From Leptospira abararensis (GTDB lineage: Bacteria; Spirochaetota; Leptospiria; Leptospirales; Leptospiraceae): DNA of 64,000 bases. A model generated the notes under the pieces. That model was not told the DNA's origin and did not search any database. It saw only the letters and a program-made list of their open reading frames with translations. Below, piece by piece: positions 17,527-26,474 of this stretch (positions are counted from its first letter, which is position 1; every line of letters begins with the position of its first letter). The stretch is from positions 1-64,000 of the forward strand of contig NZ_JAFFPR010000060.1 of NCBI RefSeq assembly GCF_016918735.1, written 5' to 3'. Both the position numbers and the translations under genes were made by a program.

Positions 17527-20037
17527 TTATCGAGGTCGAAATTCTAATCGAAACCTACCTTCCCCCACTTGTTCCTTCGAATAGAGAATTTTTCTATGAA
17601 CCCCATTGATATAGTCATCCACCAAGTTTCCATAAAAGGGACTTGCTAGGTTTCCACTATTTCCAATCGGAAGCTGGGTGACCGACTCTTCAAAACGACC
17701 ATAGTCAATCACTCGTCTTTTAGAAGGTCCAGCGAAGGCAGTCCAATCTTCCTTCATGAGTTTGTATTTCAAATTGTTCACAACCTCTGACCCACCTGCG
17801 GAAGGGAGAGGGCCAATATCAAAAATCCCACCTACCACTGGCAATACGCCAAGGGGATGTGGGTGTTTGATTTTATACAGATTTTTCCAAGTCCAAAGGC
17901 TTGGGGAAGCAGATAGATGGTTTTCCAAATACCTTCCTGTTTCCTCAATCGACCTTTTCAAAATATCTTCTCTTGATTCAGTGATCCCTTCTGTTCGTAA
18001 ATCATCCCAAAAAGGTGAACTGGGGTTACGCAGAAAACGACGGTAAGCAATCCAATATTCAGCCATATCTCCGTATAACTCAAAATTGGTGGTTCCCATC
18101 TCATCGATTAACAACTCCCGAAGAGTGATATAAAAGAAAACGTCGTAAACAGCAGCACCTTGCGATTCGGGAAAATGTTCAAAGTTCCAAGTTTTTAAGA
18201 TCCTTAATACCTTTTTTCCGTTCGGTGTTTTGGCATCCTTAACTGTCGATAAAACTAGATCCAAATATTCTGGTGCAAAGGAAGATACCGTATCGTTCTG
18301 AATGGCCGCCAGTTCTTCCAAACTCCATTTTTCCTTTGTTTCCAAAATTCCAACTAACCTCTGAAAACGATCTGGTGGTTGCCAGTTTCCTTCAGGTATT
18401 CCAAGTCCTGGAAGGGGTTTATTTGTCACTTGGTTATTGGCCGTGACAATGATTCCATTTTTAGGATTGATGATTTTTGGATTGTTCTTTACCGGAACAT
18501 AACCAATCACATCGTTTTCTCCCGTAGAACCTTCTAAAATTTTACGTGAATTTCCAGACTTTAAAATTGGGAACCGGCCTACTGCATAGTAAGCGATGTT
18601 TCCATTTTTATCCGCATAACTAAAATTAAGACCAGGAGCACCAATCATAGAAGACGCGGCATCGAGTTCTGTGAATGATTTTGATTTTCCCATTTGAAAG
18701 AGAACATCTAGGAGTGGGTTTTGTAAATGGTGGTGAGCCCAGTACAAACTGACTGGTCGACCTTTGAATCCTTTGATATGTTCAGTGATGAGTGGGCCAT
18801 GGTTTGTGATTCCCACTTCAAATGGAATTTCTGTACCATCTTTTTTACGAATGGGATCGCGGTAGTAAGTCAAATCCTTCCAACCAGCTCCGGTTTTGAA
18901 TTTGTTTCCATCAATGGTTTCCAAATACAAATTCACATCATCTTGTTCCAACATGGTTAGTCCCCATGCCTTGTCTCTGTTATGTGCAATGAGGGGAAAA
19001 GGAATGATGGATAAAAAGTATCCGTAGTTTTCATATCCAGGGTATTCAATATAAGCTTCATACCAAGCACCAGGATTGGATAATGCAATGTGTGGGTCAT
19101 TGGCAAGAACGGCCCCACCACTTTCTGATCGACTCGGTCCCACAAGCCATGAATTACTTCCTTCCAAAGGCTCAATTGGCAACTGGAGTTGATTCACAAA
19201 GGATACAAGTTGTTTTAGATTAAGAACATCAGATCCACTGGTTAGGTTCTGTTGATTTGGTTTTAGAAAATGATTCTGATTTTGAATTGGATTTAATTTT
19301 TTAACATCCTGGTTTTGTGCCAACTTCCGAACACCAGGTTGTGTTTCCAAAATAGTTGCATTTTTTTCAAAGTCATACCTCGGGAAAAGTTCGCTTGCAG
19401 AACGACCCTTTAACTCCGATTCCATGATGGTGTACAAACTGTCCGATTTGATTCCTTCGGCAAAAGAAAAACCCATATAAAACAAAAAGGAAATAGCATC
19501 AACTCTATCAAATGGCCTTGGTTTGATGCCAAGAATTGTGTATTCGATCGGCAAATTGTCTTCGGAGAGAAAATGGTTCACCCCATCCAAAAACCAATCC
19601 AATTGATTCCAGGCTTCTGGATGGATATGACTTGTTTGATTGGCATATTCTTCTGCCGTTTTTTTCAAAAGGAGAGACTTTAAAAACTGATCCGTGGGTA
19701 TAAGTTTGTCTCCGAAAATTTCCGTGAGTTCTCCTTTTCCGATCCGTCTTTGTAATTCCATTTGGAAAATACGATCCTGGGCCATCGTATAACCTAATGC
19801 AAAGTAGGCGGACTTGGCGTCTCCAGCAACAATATGCGGAATCCCAGCACCGTCCCGAATCACAGTTACTTTGGAAGTAAGTTTATCAGAAACAATCTCT
19901 CCATTGTAGTTCGGAGCTTTTAAGGATACGAGTCCCCAAAACAAAAAGTGTAGGGAAACTGGAAGGGTGAGGATAAAAACAAGAAAGAGACTGGTAAATG
20001 GTCTCTTTCTTGTAAATGTTTTTACTTTGTCTAACAT
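17527..20037 (-). CDS. Penicillin acylase family amidohydrolase (Ntn hydrolase)
   Basis: An 836-residue exported amidase with an N-terminal hydrophobic anchor or signal (residues ~15-38). Family members are autoprocessed into two chains, exposing a catalytic serine; the EGSNSW motif places it at S294. Other landmarks are AYFALGYTMAQDRIFQMELQRR near the N-terminus, the LANDPHIALSNPGAWYEAYI block after the serine, NNQVTNKPLPGLG, and PSAGGSEVVNN near the C-terminus. Substrates in this family include beta-lactams and acyl-homoserine lactones; the native one here is unknown. It starts 3 bases after the stop of a membrane-anchored protein gene and is probably cotranscribed with it. Confidence 0.9.
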   Translation of the reverse strand: MLDKVKTFTRKRPFTSLFLVFILTLPVSLHFLFWGLVSLKAPNYNGEIVSDKLTSKVTVIRDGAGIPHIVAGDAKSAYFALGYTMAQDRIFQMELQRRIGKGELTEIFGDKLIPTDQFLKSLLLKKTAEEYANQTSHIHPEAWNQLDWFLDGVNHFLSEDNLPIEYTILGIKPRPFDRVDAISFLFYMGFSFAEGIKSDSLYTIMESELKGRSASELFPRYDFEKNATILETQPGVRKLAQNQDVKKLNPIQNQNHFLKPNQQNLTSGSDVLNLKQLVSFVNQLQLPIEPLEGSNSWLVGPSRSESGGAVLANDPHIALSNPGAWYEAYIEYPGYENYGYFLSIIPFPLIAHNRDKAWGLTMLEQDDVNLYLETIDGNKFKTGAGWKDLTYYRDPIRKKDGTEIPFEVGITNHGPLITEHIKGFKGRPVSLYWAHHHLQNPLLDVLFQMGKSKSFTELDAASSMIGAPGLNFSYADKNGNIAYYAVGRFPILKSGNSRKILEGSTGENDVIGYVPVKNNPKIINPKNGIIVTANNQVTNKPLPGLGIPEGNWQPPDRFQRLVGILETKEKWSLEELAAIQNDTVSSFAPEYLDLVLSTVKDAKTPNGKKVLRILKTWNFEHFPESQGAAVYDVFFYITLRELLIDEMGTTNFELYGDMAEYWIAYRRFLRNPSSPFWDDLRTEGITESREDILKRSIEETGRYLENHLSASPSLWTWKNLYKIKHPHPLGVLPVVGGIFDIGPLPSAGGSEVVNNLKYKLMKEDWTAFAGPSKRRVIDYGRFEESVTQLPIGNSGNLASPFYGNLVDDYINGVHRKILYSKEQVGEGRFRLEFRPR

Positions 20038-20040
20038 AGG

Positions 20041-21243
20041 TTACTGCAATGTTTTAATTTGACGAATGCGATTTTGTTTGTCTGCCGAATCCCAAGCTGC
20101 ATTCGAGAAGGATTCCACTTTATAATACTTTGTTTTGTATTCATCCTTATAAGGGATGACAAGTTCACGGTCTGGTTCTGTTGTTTTAGCCGCTTGGATT
20201 TTACGAAGGCCTTCGGCACCTTGGTTGAACCACTCCGGATCAATTGGTAAATTCACACGATGTCCACGGAAAGATGTGGCGATATATGGACCGTCCAAAT
20301 CTTTATCCCGAAGGATTTTTCCATAAAAAGTAAACTCTACTTCATTGGAACCGGAAACCAAATCACCATCATACACTGAATAGGCGACATACTCTCCATT
20401 CTTTTCGTCCTTTAAATTCGCCTCCAAATGGTATTTCCCTTTTTTGTAAACATTCACAACAGCTCTCACAATGAGAGAACCATCTTGTAAGGAGTCAGAA
20501 AACACTCCGTTAAATTCTGCAGGGATGGATGGACTGGAAAAAAAACTAGAGGTTAAAGTTGTTTTAAGATTCTCTGGCCCGTAAGTGATTTCTGCAACGA
20601 GAGACATTTGACCCCAATCAGGTTTTTGTGGTTTCCATGAAAAAGTAAAAATGTTATCTCCTCTTGTTTGGTCACCATCTGTTCCATTGTCATTCACTGA
20701 TGCACTGACAACTCCAAACCTTTGACCTTCCCATTCTTTAAATACCTGGTGAGAATCGATAGATACCTTCACACGGTTTCTTGCTTTGTCACGGCATTCT
20801 AAAGTCACATACATCATGTCTTTGTTTCCAATGACAGCCCAAGTTTTGGGTTGGAATAGACAAACATAACCTGTTGGTTCGTTCGTTTTTGGATCAATGG
20901 AATAGTCGGGAGAGGTTTCGATGATAAAAGGAAATGCTAAATCATGATTTAAAATAGACATCGGTCTTGAAAACGGAGGGTATTCGGACCATTCTAAATA
21001 CTTTTCTAAAATATATTCGGGGGTGGCTCCATCGTCGGGAATCCCACTCGATCCATCAGAACCACTTCCAGAACTATCATCAGCTTGCGTTGGATCAGAG
21101 CTACTTGCCATCCGTTCTTGTCTGGCTTTCTCTCTAGCATCTTGATCAGAACCTGCATTATCCTTAAATAAAAAGAAGATAAGGCCAATCACGACCAATA
21201 TAACAACTGCTAGATACACACCGTATCTACGAATTAAATCCAT
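20041..21243 (-). CDS. Membrane-anchored hypothetical protein, 400 aa
   Basis: One N-terminal membrane helix (YGVYLAVVILVVIGLIFFLF) anchors a periplasmic or outer region. A low-complexity Ser/Gly/Asp linker (~40-70) leads into beta-rich repeats, including NDNGTDGDQTRGDNIFTFSW, an Asp/Gly-rich stretch that may bind calcium, and a domain like bacterial Ig folds. I recognise no catalytic motif. It lies 3 bases before the penicillin acylase gene; the pair may act together at the cell envelope. Confidence 0.75.
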   Translation of the reverse strand: MDLIRRYGVYLAVVILVVIGLIFFLFKDNAGSDQDAREKARQERMASSSDPTQADDSSGSGSDGSSGIPDDGATPEYILEKYLEWSEYPPFSRPMSILNHDLAFPFIIETSPDYSIDPKTNEPTGYVCLFQPKTWAVIGNKDMMYVTLECRDKARNRVKVSIDSHQVFKEWEGQRFGVVSASVNDNGTDGDQTRGDNIFTFSWKPQKPDWGQMSLVAEITYGPENLKTTLTSSFFSSPSIPAEFNGVFSDSLQDGSLIVRAVVNVYKKGKYHLEANLKDEKNGEYVAYSVYDGDLVSGSNEVEFTFYGKILRDKDLDGPYIATSFRGHRVNLPIDPEWFNQGAEGLRKIQAAKTTEPDRELVIPYKDEYKTKYYKVESFSNAAWDSADKQNRIRQIKTLQ

Positions 21244-21313
21244 ACGCTCCCATCCTTTTGTTTTGTAAAACGGATAAGAGCCTTGTCGGTTTTGGAACTA
21301 TGTAAAGTAAAAT

Positions 21314-21970
21314 TTAAATGGAAAGAAGACTCGCAACCGTTTCCGAAATCATACTTTGTGTTGGAACTGGCATGGATTTCCAATCTTCATAGTAACGGTA
21401 CACTGATCGTGAATACTCTGGAATGCCTCCAAACCGTTTATAACCACCAAGTCCTGCATTATAAGATAATAATGCTGCTTCCACCGAGTCGGTCCGTTCC
21501 AAAAGATAATTCATATACAAAACACCAAGATACAAATTGGTTTCTGGATCATATAAATCTTTTTCTGAAGAAAAGGGGATTCCTTCTTTTGTTGCCAACC
21601 ATTTGGCAGTCGCTGGCATCACTTGCATCAGGCCGAGAGCGCCCTTATGTGACTTGGCCCGTTTATGGAATTGGGATTCTGTATGCACCAGGCCTACCAA
21701 AAATCCTAATTTGTCATAACGTTCGTGTTTCTTTCCCATAGGCAGGCGTAAATTCAGAGATGCTCGCTCCATTGCGGAAACAAGATCTGACCTCTCCTGG
21801 GGAGATAAACTGGGGCGGTATTTGGCAATGTAGACTTCCAACTTTCTTTTAGAAGATTCGTTTCGAACGGCAAGGCCGGCCGAACTAATCTTGCCATAAG
21901 ATTCCATAAGAAAGACTAGAACTAGAAAACTAGTTCCAAGGATTTGGGTGAGTGAGTTTCTTTTTCGCAT
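21314..21970 (-). CDS. Lytic transglycosylase, SLT domain
   Basis: I start this at the ATG at 21970 (218 residues), which has AGAGGA a few bases upstream and gives a proper signal peptide (MRKRNSLTQILGTSFLVLVFLMES). The longer open frame to 22009 adds an unlikely N-terminus. The SLT motifs are clear: the catalytic E98 in GLVHTESQFHKRAKS, KGALGLMQVMPATAKWL, LYDPETNLYLGVLYMNYLL and ALLSYNAG. It cleaves peptidoglycan glycan strands in the periplasm. It is divergent from a histidine kinase gene, and the region between carries two matching inverted repeats. Confidence 0.9.
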   Translation of the reverse strand: MRKRNSLTQILGTSFLVLVFLMESYGKISSAGLAVRNESSKRKLEVYIAKYRPSLSPQERSDLVSAMERASLNLRLPMGKKHERYDKLGFLVGLVHTESQFHKRAKSHKGALGLMQVMPATAKWLATKEGIPFSSEKDLYDPETNLYLGVLYMNYLLERTDSVEAALLSYNAGLGGYKRFGGIPEYSRSVYRYYEDWKSMPVPTQSMISETVASLLSI

Positions 21971-21997
21971 TAGGTCCTCTTGTAGGAGACTTTCCTT

Positions 21998-22068
21998 TGT
22001 GCATCGCACAATAAGCCCATGATTTCCCTAGGCCTCTCACGAGCAAGCCCAATTTTGTGCATCGCACC
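21998..22068. promoter_or_regulatory. Two TGTGC-ATC-GCAC inverted repeats, candidate operators
   Basis: TGTGCATCGCACA (21998-22010) and TGTGCATCGCACC (22056-22068) lie 58 bases apart in the divergent interval between the lytic transglycosylase and histidine kinase genes. Each is a 5-bp inverted repeat around ATC. Repeated palindromes at this spacing suggest a transcription factor site. Confidence 0.5.
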
Positions 22069-22097
22069 AAACCAATCCCCCAGGAAAAACGAAATGC

Positions 22098-24515
22098 TTG
22101 CCTAAAGTCAAACATCAGGGATATCTGGATTGCTTGGTCCCCTTACTGAATCTTTATAGTTTTTTCTATTTTGGGCTCTGTTTGGTGAGCGGGATTGCCT
22201 TTGTCTATTTTATGTCCCGTAAGGAGGATCTCACTCCTACCTTTCGTGGCCTCTTGATTCCCTTATTCTGTCTTTTTTTCTGGTCTGTGGCATGGTCGAT
22301 TTGTAATTCTTTTGTGGCACCTTGGACCGCCTATGTGTTCGTATTTCTAAAAAATCCAGTCATTTTGGTTTTGGGAGTCTCCTCTTCCCATCTTGCCTTT
22401 GGGTTCCAGGAAAATAGTTTTCCTAGATGGAGAAAGTGGAGCCTTCGGATTCACATCATTTTTGCAGCTGCCGCCATCGTAGCCAATGGGATTGGATTTT
22501 TTTACAGAGAGATACATTTTGATCCGAAAATGGAATTTTATGTTCCTGATCAAAATTCAGCCTCAAAGATTGTTCAATTATCGATTATTTCCATAGCAGG
22601 CGTTTTGTGTTTAATTCTTGGGAATACGATTGCAGCACTCACGGCGAAGTTTTTTCGGTTTCAAGGATCAAAAAAAAGAAATACGGGCGGATTTCTTTTA
22701 GCGATACTAGGGATTCTTTTGTTAGCGTTTGCAGATATCTTAGTTGATCTAAACTACTTTAGCAAACCAACATTTTTATTTTTACTCACCAACCTAACGA
22801 TCATTATCATGACCATTCTTGTGTTAGTTTCACTCAACCAAGAAACCATCCCCTCGACAGTTGGATTCAAAATCATGACATTCAACTTAACTGTTTTATA
22901 TTTAATCCTTTCGATTGTTGCAAACTTTCTTTTCAACCGATTTAGAATCGACTTTCAAAATGAAATGAGTCGGGAAAAACATAGCATCAAAACTCAGTTT
23001 GAATTGGGGACCATTTATCCTTTTGTATATCTTTCAGATCTTGTTATTGATGTGCAGAATCAATCTTTTCGTATCAACAAAATCAATTTCACAAAAGAAA
23101 ACATAACAGAGATCCAAAACAGACCAAATTCTTTTGAATCGTTTACAGTTGAGTCCTTTTCTAAAGAACCCAAGGGGATTTACTGGGTTTCTGAATTCTA
23201 CGCTAAAAACCATCATTTCCTAATTGCAATCCCTTATATAGAATACAGAAACACGGTTCACCAAACCGTTGTTTGGCTAATTGTCACGTTATTATTCTCT
23301 CTGTTTACGATCTTTATGTTGTATCCAGTGTTACATAAAACAAGTATCGTCTATCCATTGACAAGATTACTTGCGGGAATTCGAAAAATGCATTCGGGCG
23401 ATTTATTTGTTACAGTCAAAGTATCAAGTAGAGATGAAATCGGAGAGTTATCAAACAGTTTCAATGAAATGATATCGATTGTTCGGGATGCGAGACTTCA
23501 ATTGGAACAAAAAATTGAAGAAAGGACAGAATCATTAAACCAAACCATCTTAGAATTAAGAGAAACCCAAGAACAACTTCTACAAGCAGAGCGGATGTCG
23601 ACTCTAGGAAAAATTGCGGCCAGTGTTGCCCACGAAATCAACAACCCACTAGCAGCCATTAAAGGGAGTATCCAGTTTATTAAAGATGGACAATCCAACA
23701 TTCCAAACCCTGAAAAATCAGAAAATTTTCTTTTAGCGGAAAGATTTATCGCAGAGTTCAAAAACCAAAAACGCTCGGAAGTCACGTCCCGGTTTAAAAG
23801 AAAAAAAGAACTCATTGCTTTCTTTAAATCAAAATCTATTCCCGATCCCATTTCCCTGGCAGACACCTGTTTTGATTTTAAGATAGAGACCGTTCCCGAA
23901 GAATACCAAACCCTATTCGATACAGAAGAAGGAAGAAGCATTTTCCAGTCACAACTCAATGACTTTGTCATTGGATTTCATTTGGGGATTATTGAAACCG
24001 CAGTGGAACGAGCCTCCAAAATTGTTTTTGCCCTCAAACACCATTCCTACTCCGGTCCCAAGGAATCGCAAAAATTCCTCTCTCTCAAAGAAGGAATTGA
24101 TTCAGTTCTCTCCATGTATTCCACCAGTTGGAAACAGAATATTGAAATTGAATGGAAGGTGAGCGGGGATCCTGTGATTCTCGGCCATGCCGACGAACTT
24201 GTCCAAGTATGGACCAACCTCATTTACAATTCCATCCAGGCCTGTCCGAAAGAAGGTGGGAAAATCCGAATTTTTCTGAAAGAAGAACAAACGGAGGCAC
24301 TCATCACTATTGAAGACAATGGGAAAGGAATTCCGGAAGACATACTTCCACGTATTTTTGAACCATTTTTCACCACCAAAGAACTGGGAATGGGGACAGG
24401 ACTCGGCCTTTCCATCGTTCAAAAGATCATCCAAAACCATAATGGCAGCATCCAAGTCGAAAGCCAACCTGGCAAAACCCTCTTTTCCATCCACATCCCC
24501 CTAGCAAAATCCTAG
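22098..24515 (+). CDS. Orphan membrane sensor histidine kinase
   Basis: An 805-residue kinase. The N-terminus has seven or eight membrane helices (to ~residue 280), an extracytoplasmic loop (~285-385) and a further helix. HAMP (~[31 protein letters not shown]) and a coiled coil follow. The H-box is [15 protein letters not shown] with H512. About 100 extra residues then precede the second dimerisation helix ([15 protein letters not shown]). The ATPase domain has LIYNSIQA (N box), [10 protein letters not shown], and [12 protein letters not shown] (G box). No response regulator gene is adjacent. The start TTG at 22098 is uncertain. Confidence 0.9.
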   Translation: MPKVKHQGYLDCLVPLLNLYSFFYFGLCLVSGIAFVYFMSRKEDLTPTFRGLLIPLFCLFFWSVAWSICNSFVAPWTAYVFVFLKNPVILVLGVSSSHLAFGFQENSFPRWRKWSLRIHIIFAAAAIVANGIGFFYREIHFDPKMEFYVPDQNSASKIVQLSIISIAGVLCLILGNTIAALTAKFFRFQGSKKRNTGGFLLAILGILLLAFADILVDLNYFSKPTFLFLLTNLTIIIMTILVLVSLNQETIPSTVGFKIMTFNLTVLYLILSIVANFLFNRFRIDFQNEMSREKHSIKTQFELGTIYPFVYLSDLVIDVQNQSFRINKINFTKENITEIQNRPNSFESFTVESFSKEPKGIYWVSEFYAKNHHFLIAIPYIEYRNTVHQTVVWLIVTLLFSLFTIFMLYPVLHKTSIVYPLTRLLAGIRKMHSGDLFVTVKVSSRDEIGELSNSFNEMISIVRDARLQLEQKIEERTESLNQTILELRETQEQLLQAERMSTLGKIAASVAHEINNPLAAIKGSIQFIKDGQSNIPNPEKSENFLLAERFIAEFKNQKRSEVTSRFKRKKELIAFFKSKSIPDPISLADTCFDFKIETVPEEYQTLFDTEEGRSIFQSQLNDFVIGFHLGIIETAVERASKIVFALKHHSYSGPKESQKFLSLKEGIDSVLSMYSTSWKQNIEIEWKVSGDPVILGHADELVQVWTNLIYNSIQACPKEGGKIRIFLKEEQTEALITIEDNGKGIPEDILPRIFEPFFTTKELGMGTGLGLSIVQKIIQNHNGSIQVESQPGKTLFSIHIPLAKS

Positions 24516-24529
24516 GTTCCAGCCCTAAA

Positions 24530-24554
24530 CATTGTCAGAGAAACCCTGACAATG
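24530..24554. terminator. Hairpin after the histidine kinase gene
   Basis: CATTGTCAG and CTGACAATG form a perfect 9-bp stem with a 7-base loop, 15 bases past the kinase stop. There is no T-run but an AT-rich tail follows, so it may be a weak terminator or an operator before the secreted hydrolase genes. Confidence 0.5.
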
Positions 24555-24598
24555 GCAAAATTATGTTAAAATTTTGTCTAAATTTAGGAAAAAATTTC

Positions 24599-24625
24599 TT
24601 GTCAATCTTTTGCCAAACTTATAAA
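24599..24625 (+). promoter_or_regulatory. Possible promoter of the first hydrolase gene
   Basis: TTGTCA (24599-24604) and TATAAA (24620-24625) look like -35 and -10 boxes, though the 15-base spacing is short. They lie 37 bases before the ATG of the first copy. Confidence 0.4.
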
Positions 24626-24661
24626 ACAAAGAGAACATACCTTCGGAAATAGGAAAATCAG

Positions 24662-25468
24662 ATGCGAACCATACTAGCGACAATTACAGCCATTCTCTTA
24701 ACGGGATCCCTAAGTGCCCAAACTTACACAGTCTTCATTCATGGAAAATCAGACAAAAATCACAATGGTGTTGGGACTACTGATGTAAATAGCTACTGGG
24801 GTTCCTCAGTAAACTCTGTCGGTGGAACAAGAATCTTCATCGGTTACGATGGAAAAACCGATCCTAGAACTTATGGATCTTCTCGCGCACAATCAAACAT
24901 TGCCACTGGTCTTACTAACTATTGCAAAGGATCTAACTCTTGTAAAATCGTTTGCCATTCTGCAGGATGTTATGCCATTGAATATTGGTTGTCTAACCTC
25001 GGTTCTACGGCTTCAGCAAAAGGTTTTAATCTAACAAAAGTAACAGCTCTTGCTGCAGCTTCCGGTGGATCGGAACTGGCGAATGCTCTCAACGGGATCA
25101 CTTTTGGTTTCGGTGGAAACGCAATGGACAAGTCGCTGATTGTAACTACAGCACGTGGTGCCTTCAATCATAACAATACTGCTGGAGTTGCTGTAAACCA
25201 TGTCCCTGGTTACAAAGGAATGTTTGGCGCTTCTGTCATTCTTCCTGGAGAAGATGACTATGCCGTTGCTTACCACTCTTCTTGCGGTTACAACCGCGCA
25301 GGCGGATTAAACAAATGCCAATCTTCACTCACTCAGTATGAAGGACTTTGGCCATTTGGATCCAACAGAACATACAACCAATACAGTGGTCACTACCGTG
25401 CACCGTCTGTTTCATCTACAGGACTCTATCTAGACCACGGTCAAATCAAAACCGAAGGTTGGAGATAG
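24662..25468 (+). CDS. Secreted alpha/beta-hydrolase-like protein, copy 1
   Basis: A 268-residue exported protein, first of three tandem paralogues. The signal peptide ends LTGSLSA before QTYT. VFIHGKSDKNHNG resembles the oxyanion-hole HG motif, and C98-H-S100-A-G102 is a nucleophile elbow (GxSxG type with Cys in the first position). Candidate triad partners are the Asp pair at 198-199 (GEDDYAVAYH) and a C-terminal His (H243 or H259). Six cysteines (88, 94, 98, 103, 208, 219) could form disulfides. Lipase or esterase activity is inferred. The family name was not recognised. The second copy follows after 39 bases and lacks its own promoter. Confidence 0.85.
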   Translation: MRTILATITAILLTGSLSAQTYTVFIHGKSDKNHNGVGTTDVNSYWGSSVNSVGGTRIFIGYDGKTDPRTYGSSRAQSNIATGLTNYCKGSNSCKIVCHSAGCYAIEYWLSNLGSTASAKGFNLTKVTALAAASGGSELANALNGITFGFGGNAMDKSLIVTTARGAFNHNNTAGVAVNHVPGYKGMFGASVILPGEDDYAVAYHSSCGYNRAGGLNKCQSSLTQYEGLWPFGSNRTYNQYSGHYRAPSVSSTGLYLDHGQIKTEGWR

Positions 25469-25507
25469 ATAATCGGAATCATTTAAAGAAGGAAAAGGAA
25501 AAAAGAG

Positions 25508-26314
25508 ATGCGTAGCTCAATCACAACAATACTCGCGATGCTGTTTGCAGGATCGCTCAGTGCTCAAACTTACACTGTGTTCATTCACGGTAAGTCAGAC
25601 AAAAACCACAATGGTGTGGGAACAACAGACGTAAACGGATACTGGGGATCTTCCACTAGCACCGTTTCCGGATCTAAGATTTTCATCGGTTACGATGGAA
25701 CTTCTGACCCTAGAACTTATGGATCTTCCCGTGCACAAACAAACATTGCCACTGGTCTTACTAACTATTGCAAAGGATCTAACTCTTGTAAAATCGTTTG
25801 CCATTCTGCGGGATGTTATGCGATCGAGTATTGGTTGTCTAACCTTGGTTCTACGGCTTCGTCAAAAGGTTTTAATCTAACAAAAGTAACAGCTCTTGCT
25901 GCAGCTTCTGGTGGATCGGAATTGGCTTCTGCTCTGAATGGGATTACATTCGGGTTTGGTGGAAATGCGATGGACAAATCTCTCATCGTAGGAACTGCTC
26001 GTGGTGCCTTCAATCACAACAATACTGCTGGAGTTGCTGTAAACCATGTCCCTGGTTACAAAGGAATGTTCGGAGCATCGGCAATTCTTCCTGGAGAAGA
26101 TGACTATGCTGTTGCTTACCACTCTTCTTGCGGTTATAACAAAGCCGGTGGATTGAACAAATGCCAATCTTCTCTCACTCAAAGTGAAGGAATTTGGCCA
26201 TTCAATTCCAACGTAACTTACACACAATACAGTGGACACTACCGTGCTCCTTCCGTGACTTCTACTGGTCTTTACCTCGACCACAGTGAAATCAAAAAAG
26301 AAGGATACCGATAG
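25508..26314 (+). CDS. Secreted alpha/beta-hydrolase-like protein, copy 2
   Basis: A 268-residue paralogue of the preceding gene with the same signal peptide type (LFAGSLSA before QTYT), the HGKSD motif, the CHSAG elbow, the six cysteines and the GEDDYAVAYH block. Changes cluster near residues 45-60 and the C-terminal 220-268 region (SEGIWPFNSNVTYTQ). An AGGAAAAGG ribosome-binding site precedes the ATG. It is probably cotranscribed with copy 1, and both end at the strong terminator at 26361-26391. Confidence 0.85.
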   Translation: MRSSITTILAMLFAGSLSAQTYTVFIHGKSDKNHNGVGTTDVNGYWGSSTSTVSGSKIFIGYDGTSDPRTYGSSRAQTNIATGLTNYCKGSNSCKIVCHSAGCYAIEYWLSNLGSTASSKGFNLTKVTALAAASGGSELASALNGITFGFGGNAMDKSLIVGTARGAFNHNNTAGVAVNHVPGYKGMFGASAILPGEDDYAVAYHSSCGYNKAGGLNKCQSSLTQSEGIWPFNSNVTYTQYSGHYRAPSVTSTGLYLDHSEIKKEGYR

Positions 26315-26360
26315 GATTCGAAATACTCCCGATTCTTCTCTAAAAGAGGAAACAGGACGA

Positions 26361-26391
26361 AGGTCAGCCCAAACCGGCTGGCCTTTTTTTT
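26361..26391 (+). terminator. Strong rho-independent terminator after hydrolase copy 2
   Basis: GGTCAGCC (26362-26369) pairs with GGCTGGCC (26376-26383) with one G-U pair, and eight T follow. It separates copies 1-2 from copy 3. Confidence 0.9.
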
Positions 26392-26409
26392 GCCTTCACT
26401 ATATATAAA

Positions 26410-26443
26410 TTGACACATTTGACTTATTTATGTAATTTGTGTC
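26410..26443 (+). promoter_or_regulatory. Promoter of hydrolase copy 3 with inverted repeat
   Basis: TTGACA (26410-26415), a 17-base spacer and TAATTT (26433-26438) form a near-ideal sigma-70 promoter. GACACA (26412-26417) and TGTGTC (26438-26443) form an inverted repeat spanning the -35 to -10 elements, a possible operator. It lies 32 bases before the ATG of copy 3. Confidence 0.65.
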
Positions 26444-26474
26444 GTAATAAAGAAAATCAGGAAAGGGAAAAAAA

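Noticed and set aside
21971..22009. N-terminal extension of the lytic transglycosylase.
   Set aside because: The extension lacks a ribosome-binding site, while the ATG at 21970 has one and gives a normal signal peptide.
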